This document shows, piece by piece, positions 57,129 to 64,000 of a stretch of 64,000 nucleotides of DNA. The stretch is from Xanthostigma xanthostigma. Taxonomy: Eukaryota > Arthropoda > Insecta > Raphidioptera > Raphidiidae. The DNA lies in the NCBI GenBank assembly GCA_963575645.1, contig OY754469.1, positions 21,656,001 to 21,720,000 on the forward strand, in the 5' to 3' direction. Both the position numbers and the translations under genes were made by a program. The notes under the pieces are model-generated. The model had not been told where the DNA came from and ran no database searches. It was given only the letters and a program-made list of their open reading frames with translations. Every line of letters starts with the position of its first letter. Positions within the stretch are counted from its first letter, which is position 1.

Positions 57129-57465
57129 ACGGGTGCAAAAAAGCGAATGGGGGGGGGGGGAGGGCTGACATGAGTACGCAGGTTCATCTTAGTTTACCGA
57201 GATGAATGTTGTTTCCAAATTTCATGATGATCGGAGTTACCGTGCATAAGTTTTTGTCGGACGGACAAATTTTAAGTTATATTTTGTAACATTTTTCATT
57301 GATGCTTCGCTCCTATTGGCCGTAGCGTGATATTATATAGCCTATAGCCTTCCTTGATAAATGGGCTATCCAACAAAAAAAATTTCAATTCGAACCAGTA
57401 ATTCCTGAGATTAGCGCGTTCAACCAAACAAACAAACTCGTCAGCTTTATATATTAGTATATAGA
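57129..57465 (-). mobile_element. Non-autonomous Helitron, copy 3, lacking the tRNA segment
   Basis: The 5' end at 57465 on the minus strand is TCTATATACTAATATATAAA. It lacks the 3' CTAG end and also the tRNA-like block carried by copies 1 and 2. A G run of about 12 lies at 57150. Confidence 0.75.
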
Positions 57466-59500
57466 TAAAATTAAATTGCCGTGCATTTTTTTTATTTACA
57501 GCTGCAAAAAAACAATTTTAAAAAACAATATTATTATTGAAAGTTAAAAAGATTTAATGATAAAATGTAAATGAGTAATTAAAAATTAACTCTGGGTTAG
57601 TCGGTAATTTAAAAAAAAACATGAAATTCAAATGTCTTTACCGGTTTTTCCATATGTTGTTGTATAGTCAGATTAGGATTGAATTATTTATTTCTTAATT
57701 ACGAAGATAGCTGCTAGTAAATAAACAAAGACAGACCAATACTGAATAAATAATTTGTGTTAACTTTGTCCTTTACCTATATTCCTGATGTTAGTAGGCT
57801 ATATAATATTAAATATGCGTAAATGAGTGTTATAGCATTTTCTTTATATCTAAGTAGTTGATATTTAGGCTACAAAGATGGAACCAGCTTAATGGGTTAT
57901 GTTTTTATTGTTTATCCTTTTATTTATTGTCTAATAATCAATTTCTATTATTTTATAATAAACCGACGATTGGAACCATTATCAAAAAAAAAAAATGTGT
58001 GAGCTTCATCCACATAGCCTCACGGAGGAAGTGAAACTTCTTTAAAGATATGAACTCGTTTCATTGATGCGTTACCAAAGTTTTTCTTATGTTTCCCCGC
58101 CGTTGAATAATTCTAACTGCAGATACGTCACTAAAGACGTGTCACTTCAACAAAAAAACATGACTACATAAATTCAGAAAACTGCTGGTTGAATTATAAA
58201 AAAGCGAGTGTGCTTTAGACCACACGACTGAAGTAAAACTTCTTCCTGTCATGTATAATATATAATAATGATACAATAATATTCTATAATTTATCACCAT
58301 ATTTTGATTGGACATCCTGATTTAACGACACAATATAACCTCACTCTGTAGCACATATCTACAAAGACGAAATGTTTAAAATATAATTTTTGATTAATTA
58401 ATCGGCAAAATATGTATAATATATAATTATTAGCATAATATATACTTACTTAATACATTTAAAAGGATTTATTAACTAACCTACATTATTTCCCGTTACA
58501 AAAGCAGCAAAATTCGATGAAATGTATTTTTGATACAAAAACAATTGTTTTCATTTTAAACGTCAAATAGTTGTCAAAAAAAAAAATTCGATTAATTCTC
58601 CGTCTTTGTCGCACTCATTAACTTATATCTCCCTCTCAACTTCCAATATACGAAACGTAACTCTCTCTCTTACTATCTTCACTAACTTATATCTCCCTCT
58701 CAACTACCATTCGCCTCAAACGATCACGCACCGTTTGCCTCGTCCGATGATGCACTTCCGTAAACGGTTTCGTCAGGCATTTACCAGATTACTCCCCAAG
58801 TCAAGCGTGCCTAAAGAAGTTTTACTTCAAAAATATAGGACGTTTTTTTGTCGATTTGTCCTAAAAAGCAGAGTCACTAATATTCAAGATATTTATTTTG
58901 TACCTTTCCCATGAACACAGTCGTTTTGGTAATTTTGATTATAATTTTATGAATGTTCTCTGATAGAGCTGTAAAAGAATTCTATTCCTTTTCATCCTTA
59001 AAACTCGCCAACAGATAGATTTATTTGGGTCTTATACTTTCAATTTGTTATTAATTAATATTTTTAACCATAAATTTGGAATTTAATTCACACTAAATCG
59101 ATTGGAATCTAGGAACTGAGGGCTTGTAACAAAGGATTCATGGAAACGTAATATGAAAAAATTCGAATTAACTGGTAGATGGTTATAACTAGATAGCAAA
59201 TTGTTTAAATAGAATAAACGAAAAGAAGTATTTTTTTAAGATAGCATGTACTTACCTATTTCGGTCTCTGTCACATAAGTATAGACTTAAAGTTGAATGA
59301 TTACAATACCTGTTGCTAACAGGTGTACTACAGGTGGGGTTTTAATCGAGTGCAATGGCCACATCATGTTACCGGTATAATTGTTTAAACTGTCATTTCT
59401 GGAGCGCGCGAATTCAGCCCTGACCTTGCTTTATGAAAGTAAGAGTTAATATTACGACCTTTCTACACACAAATTGGCAGTCAAAATCATTGTCACTATT
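57466..59500. other. Intergenic, no supported gene
   Basis: A direct repeat, AACTTATATCTCCCTCTCAA, occurs at about 58620 and 58684. GAAGTTTTACTTC-like palindromes occur at about 58033, 58230 and 58818 and hint at a repeat spanning 58010-58830. The plus frame at 58606-58914 runs through these repeats and shows no domain. Confidence 0.45.
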
Positions 59501-59748
59501 TACCGTATTTTTAGGACTATAAGACGCACCTCTATACATTGAAAAATGGACTTAAATTTTGGGCGCGTCTTATGATCCGAAGGTAACATTAAAATATTTT
59601 ATTCCATAAATTGTCTACAAATATATGTTAATAATAAATTAAAATTGTGATCCGAAAGTAACATTAAAATGTATTTTTCTAAAAATATTTTTAAAATTTT
59701 AGGTGCGTCTTATCGTCTCGTGGGTCTTATAGTCCGAAATATACGATA
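59501..59748. mobile_element. Pogo/Tigger-like MITE
   Basis: Ends TACCGTATTTTTAGGACTAT then AAGACGCAC, and the inverted GTCTTATAGTCCGAAATATA then CGATA, are about 248 bp apart. The target is TA. This style of TIR (CCGTATTTTT.GGACTATAAG) is a widespread animal MITE type. Confidence 0.78.
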
Positions 59749-60660
59749 TGTGGACAATATAAGAGTTAAGGAAATCCGGAAAACCTGAAATTTTAGATTC
59801 TGGAATTCAGAGATTTTTGTAACTTTTTGATAAAATATTATTATCAATAATCAGTATGAACATACTTTAAATGTACCGATGTCTGCTGTTTAACGGTACA
59901 TAATAAGAATAAATTTTCGCTTTTGTGGCATTCATAGTGTTTAACTTTGAAAGGGTTAATGATGTCTATTACTTTCGTCCCACTTATAACATTCAGCTTC
60001 AGTCTGGATAACCTATGTATTTAAAAATCGCCTGGAAAAATTTTAATCTGAACCTAGAAACTTGAAAAAGTCGGAATTTTAATGGGGAGATGTTCTGCCC
60101 AAGTAGATTTTAAACGTTTTGAGGATGTGCTATTTTGGTTTTTTAGATGTTTTAGTATTTAATGGTTAAACTATGACTGATAAAAGACCGCGCAACCTGC
60201 ACGACGTCGCACAGTAAACCAGCATAAATCTGAACAAACCAGCAAATTTTAGTGCAACTTTCGTAATGTGCGGTAGATATTTGGGAGTTTTCAAACAGTT
60301 TTATTAATGAAAATTAATTAATGAAAACGACGCTAAATTAGCACACTAGATCGGTCCAGCACGGCTATACAGAAAATGCAGGCAACCGACTGACGGTCGG
60401 TGCTGGCTGCTGGTTGCAAGTGCTGGTCTAATGTGCGCTACTTTGTTAAATAACCTTAACGAACAAGCTTTAACGCTCCTTGCTATGCAGGTCGTGCAAG
60501 TGTGCGCGGTTTCTTTATTGACATATTTTTTTAAAGGGGCTTCGAATTGAAAAGTCTCAGTTAATGTCAATCAGCCATTGTTGAAGATAAATGCATGGTC
60601 CGCATGCAGTTACGCGTGAGAATTATCAATGCGTTGCAGAGTTGCCGTTTATTTCTTTGT
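59749..60660. other. Intergenic, no supported gene
   Basis: A GC-richer patch at 60350-60540 has an open minus frame (60346-60570) without a known domain. Confidence 0.35.
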
Positions 60661-61785
60661 ATTACCATTCCCATACCATAGGTAATTGGAGAATGGTACA
60701 AAATATTACACTATTTTTTCGTTTTAAGGTCACCCGAATCCAAAAAACATATTTTGGAAAGAAGTACAGTGTAAACTCTTTATAACGAAACTCAAGGGAC
60801 CGAGCATATTTTATCGTTATAGAGAGTTACCGTTATATGGAGTGAAGAAAGAAAAACAACCAAATTAACAATAATCTTCAATATACTGTATAATCTCTTT
60901 AAGGGACCGAACATTTTTTTCGTTATAAAGAATTTTCGTTATATGGAGGGAAGAAAGAAAAATAACCAATTTTTCAATGTGGTGGAATAATCTTCATTAA
61001 ATAATAGGAATTTTTCGATAAGTTTGGCGTCATCAAGTGCTTGTTGAATAGATGGTGATGGTTCAGAATGGCCCTCTTTATGTCTGTAAACTTGCTGACG
61101 CCTAAATATGAACATATTTCTTCGTAATAGAGAATTACTGTTGCGTTATAAAGAGGGTATTAATGTATAGGCTTTAAGGTAAACCAACCAAATCGTAAAA
61201 ATTTCGACGTTATAGGGAATTTTTCGTTATAACGAAGGACGTTATAAAGTGTTTACACTGTATGTGCGTCTGTTTGTCTGTAAGCACTATACAGGTCAAA
61301 CGGATGAGCGGATTGAAACTAAATTTTGGGAGTATGTTTGATATGCAAATATGAAGAGCCCTATTGTTTTTGGAGAAAATTAGCACATGCGCAAAAGAGA
61401 TATAATATGTTATAACGTTCTTTTTTATATAATAATTGTATACTTTTCATAACGGTTATTCTATTTATTTTTACAAGAATTTTTTGTAAATTTTTTTTTT
61501 CAAAACTATAGTTTCTGAAATATTTTGAAAATAAAAAATAAGCTGTTTTTTTTTTGTTCTGCAGATCTGTTCGAAAGAAATTAGTTAAGCATGCTTTGGT
61601 TAATTTTTACATGACGTAAAACATATTATGTAGGTGATTATGCCAACGATATATCATCATATTTAATAATAGCCGTTACCCGCGTCTTCGCACGCGATAA
61701 CAGATTTTTTTTTAATATACTATTTCAATGTTAATATCTTTTAAGTTGGAATGGTTCCGTCGCCCAACTGGCTGGAATTTTTTGT
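60661..61785 (+). mobile_element. Family E element split by a Tigger MITE
   Basis: It starts TTACCATTCCCATACCATAG and ends GTTGGAATGGTTCCGTCGCC. Removing the 494-bp insertion at 60767-61260 restores a copy of about 630 bp, with the CCGTTT(G/A) block, GTTACCCGCGTCTTCGCACG and so on. Confidence 0.8.
60767..61260. mobile_element. Tigger-like MITE inserted in family E
   Basis: TIRs CAGTGTAAACTCTTTATAAC and the inverted GTTATAAAGTGTTTACACTG are flanked by TA. It has the same ends as the larger element at 2203-2807. CGTTATAAAGAGT-like motifs repeat inside. It has no transposase frame. Confidence 0.9.
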
Positions 61786-62799
61786 TGTGTCGTTGTGTTT
61801 CAATGAAATGAAAAATGGTGTACAAATCAATAATAATATGAATTAAAATTTCTTCTATAGAACAAAAAAATATTTATAAAATACAGTAGTTAATTACATT
61901 TATACATTTATCTACTTTACATCTTTTTATTGTCGTATTCTTTAACTAACTTCTTAATTTGTTAAACTAAAAAAAAGAGAAAAACATGCAGCGCGGACAT
62001 TTAATTTGAAGGATGTCTAACATTATAGTTTAAATAACCCAAAAGACGTTACAACGTTCTTTTAGTAACGCCATACGGTGAGTCAGTTGGATTACCTACA
62101 TATTCATGTATAGTTGATTTCTTTTATAAAGTCTTATGATGGAGATGCTTAATTATTATCGCTGGAATTACTTTTTTCAGGAGGCTATGTTTTACTTGTC
62201 AAGTAATTTTTATTGACCTACATTTATCCTAATCATTTTTAGCGATATTTCTTTTCTGTATAGTGTTTCATTAAAGACCAAGTTATTCGCGATTAAATTC
62301 AAAGCCGATATTTTATTCTAAGCGAGATGACCTCAAAAACTAATGTGGTTGCCGCTGAATTCAAAACCTTAGACAATAGATATAGAAATGGACAGCTAAT
62401 TACACCTACTTTTTCCATAGTATCTACGTTTTTCATACACTTAAATTTTAATTATTATTTACGTAGTTTTAAGAACTCTCTACTTTGCTATTTTTACGAA
62501 AAATGTAGCAAATATTTTTTTATTAATTTTACTGATTTTTTCTAAATAAAAAGTAAAAAATTATTATGAAAGCTGGACAAATCGGCGAAAGTAGCGGAGC
62601 GTTTTAGAATGTAAAAAAAAAAAACAGTAAGAAAACTAACCGATAATGTTATGATTGTGTTAATTAATAAAAAAATTAGCCGTCGTGGGACGCCTGACAG
62701 ATGTCAAACATACATTTAGTCAAAATTCTAGTAACTTAATTTCGCCCTATAACTAAATTTCACCTTGTATCTAAATTTTGCCCTGTAATATTAAAAAAA
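61786..62799. other. Intergenic, AT-rich
   Basis: The plus frame at 62327-62545 has no domain and AT-driven composition. Nothing else is seen. Confidence 0.4.
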
Positions 62800-63175
62800 A
62801 TACAAAGTGTGTATACAAGCGGTGAACTTGTCAAATGTCCTATAGTACCATGTAAAAATGCACACTCAGTACACCGTCTACACAGAAAAGCAATGAGTGT
62901 GCAGTATACGCGCGCGCACACACAAGGAAGTCGAGAGTGGTGGCGTAGAGTGCACAGAAGAGAGCGTGACGCCGTTTTCGTCACGGCATGATTTTACTGC
63001 CAAGACGCGCCAATGGATGTTTGACATCAAAAAAATGTTAAAAGAGCGCCTCAAAATCAGATTGCGTTCGGGCCCCCAAATCCACTACCGTGTCGAATGT
63101 ATAGAAACCCCTACATTTAGCACCAACATTTATAAAAAAATTAATAACTTGATTACGTGCATGGCTCTTTAAAGT
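62800..63175 (+). other. GC-richer stretch with overlapping frames
   Basis: Two plus frames overlap. 62809-62991 includes ELVKCPIVPCKNAHSVHRLH, with Cys and His spaced a little like a zinc finger. 62897-63172 includes DIKKMLKERLKIRLRSGPQI. An (AC)n-like run separates them. I recognise no family. It may be a decayed gene or repeat. Confidence 0.3.
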
Positions 63176-64000
63176 AAATTTATATAACTCCAACCCTTAC
63201 TGGGAGCTGAAAGTCTTTTTATAAAATAATTTTACCGTAATTAGGTAGTAGAGCAGTAGGAAATGCAACATGTTTTTATCATTACTATTAGACATACCTT
63301 CTGATGGTAATATAAACGAGTACATTATGTAACTCCTTAGTGTGCTGCAGGTGATTGGACTTTAGGGGAAGAAATTACTATTTTATTTCTATAGTTCTAT
63401 TATGTCTTGTAACCGAAAAATTTGACGTTACCCGCGCTTTTTGTTATTTCATTGTACGTTGTAATGACGTCTGCAAAACTTCATATGTCAATTAGTTTCT
63501 GTAATTAATAAATTGTTTTCTATTATTTCTACGATAGATATTGAACAAGACAACATACCTACATATTATATAATTAATTACAAGGTGCAGTGGCGTAAGT
63601 ACAAATTTGGAACCCCAGTACATTTTTATGGTCGATTCTTTGGCAGATGGAAAATTAATTTGAGCTCGCAAGCAAAAACGAACTTTAAAAAAATGTAACT
63701 AAAAAAATGTGTAATGGACACCATGTCACAGAGCCATCCTAGGCTTCATCAAAAGCCTTAACCTCACTCAGGAATAAACAAGTCAGGGCTACACAATAGA
63801 TCTAATAAGGGGGCAGTGTCGACGAGGCGCGCCTCACACCCTCATTCAATCACATCTAATCTAACTAAAAAAATTCGAAAAGCGTTAAATAAAAAAATCT
63901 GATTTATGTAAATTTGAAATTAATTAATACCTATACTTTTATCGATTTGTGTCTTGCGCTTCTACTTATTGTTATTTGCCGCAGGAGTTTTTTCCAGCCG
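63176..64000. other. Right edge, unassigned
   Basis: 63715-63850 is more GC-rich (CTTAACCTCACTCAGGAATA, GTGTCGACGAGGCGCGCC) and looks like part of an unidentified dispersed repeat. No gene is supported. Confidence 0.35.

Noticed and set aside
58606-58914. A 102-codon plus-strand frame
   Set aside because: It runs through a direct repeat of AACTTATATCTCCCTCTCAA and palindromic GAAGTTTTACTTC motifs, with no domain.

Overview
The window is AT-rich animal DNA, almost certainly from an insect or other arthropod. The signs are spliced genes with kilobase introns, consensus GT/AG splice sites, tRNA-derived sequence, P-, hAT-, Tigger- and PIF-type DNA transposons, Helitrons, and RTE-like and other LINE fragments. 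I cannot name the species. No bacterial-style gene layout, CRISPR array, rRNA gene, intact tRNA gene or LTR element was seen.

One gene can be identified with confidence. The last four coding exons of a MELK-type Ser/Thr protein kinase (maternal embryonic leucine zipper kinase; PIG-1 in nematodes) lie on the + strand at 10438-10495, 15196-15388, 18922-19025 and 29448-29793. Their splice phases agree throughout, and together they encode about 230 C-terminal residues that end in the membrane-binding KA1 domain. The kinase domain was not found in the window and presumably lies upstream. The introns are 4.7, 3.5 and 10.4 kb and are filled with transposon debris.

Three weaker exon candidates lie further right: a 34-nt micro-exon at 34616, a possible start exon at 41279 and a possible terminal exon at 47140. 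A THAP-domain first exon at 27090 lies inside the last MELK intron. A second THAP exon lies inside a 2.2-kb P-like transposon at 51143-53299, which has terminal inverted repeats and an 8-bp target duplication.

The rest is repeats, many with exact borders. There are three Helitron copies (169-780, 41806-42395, 57129-57465), two of them carrying a tRNA-Lys-like body. hAT elements with 8-bp duplications lie at 2957, 7467, 21338, 25440, 35586 and 41624. Tigger/pogo elements lie at 2203, 14676, 59501 and 60767, and a PIF/Harbinger MITE at 46626. LINE 3' fragments lie at 1480, 15805, 22239 and 42880. A family recognisable by ACCATTCC ends and an internal GTTACCCGCG motif occurs about ten times and has been hit by other elements at least twice. 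Foldback structures are abundant. The most striking are a perfect 63-bp inverted repeat with a 2-bp spacer at 55602-55729, and an array of GC-rich micro-hairpins in 128-138 bp repeats at 13503-13800.
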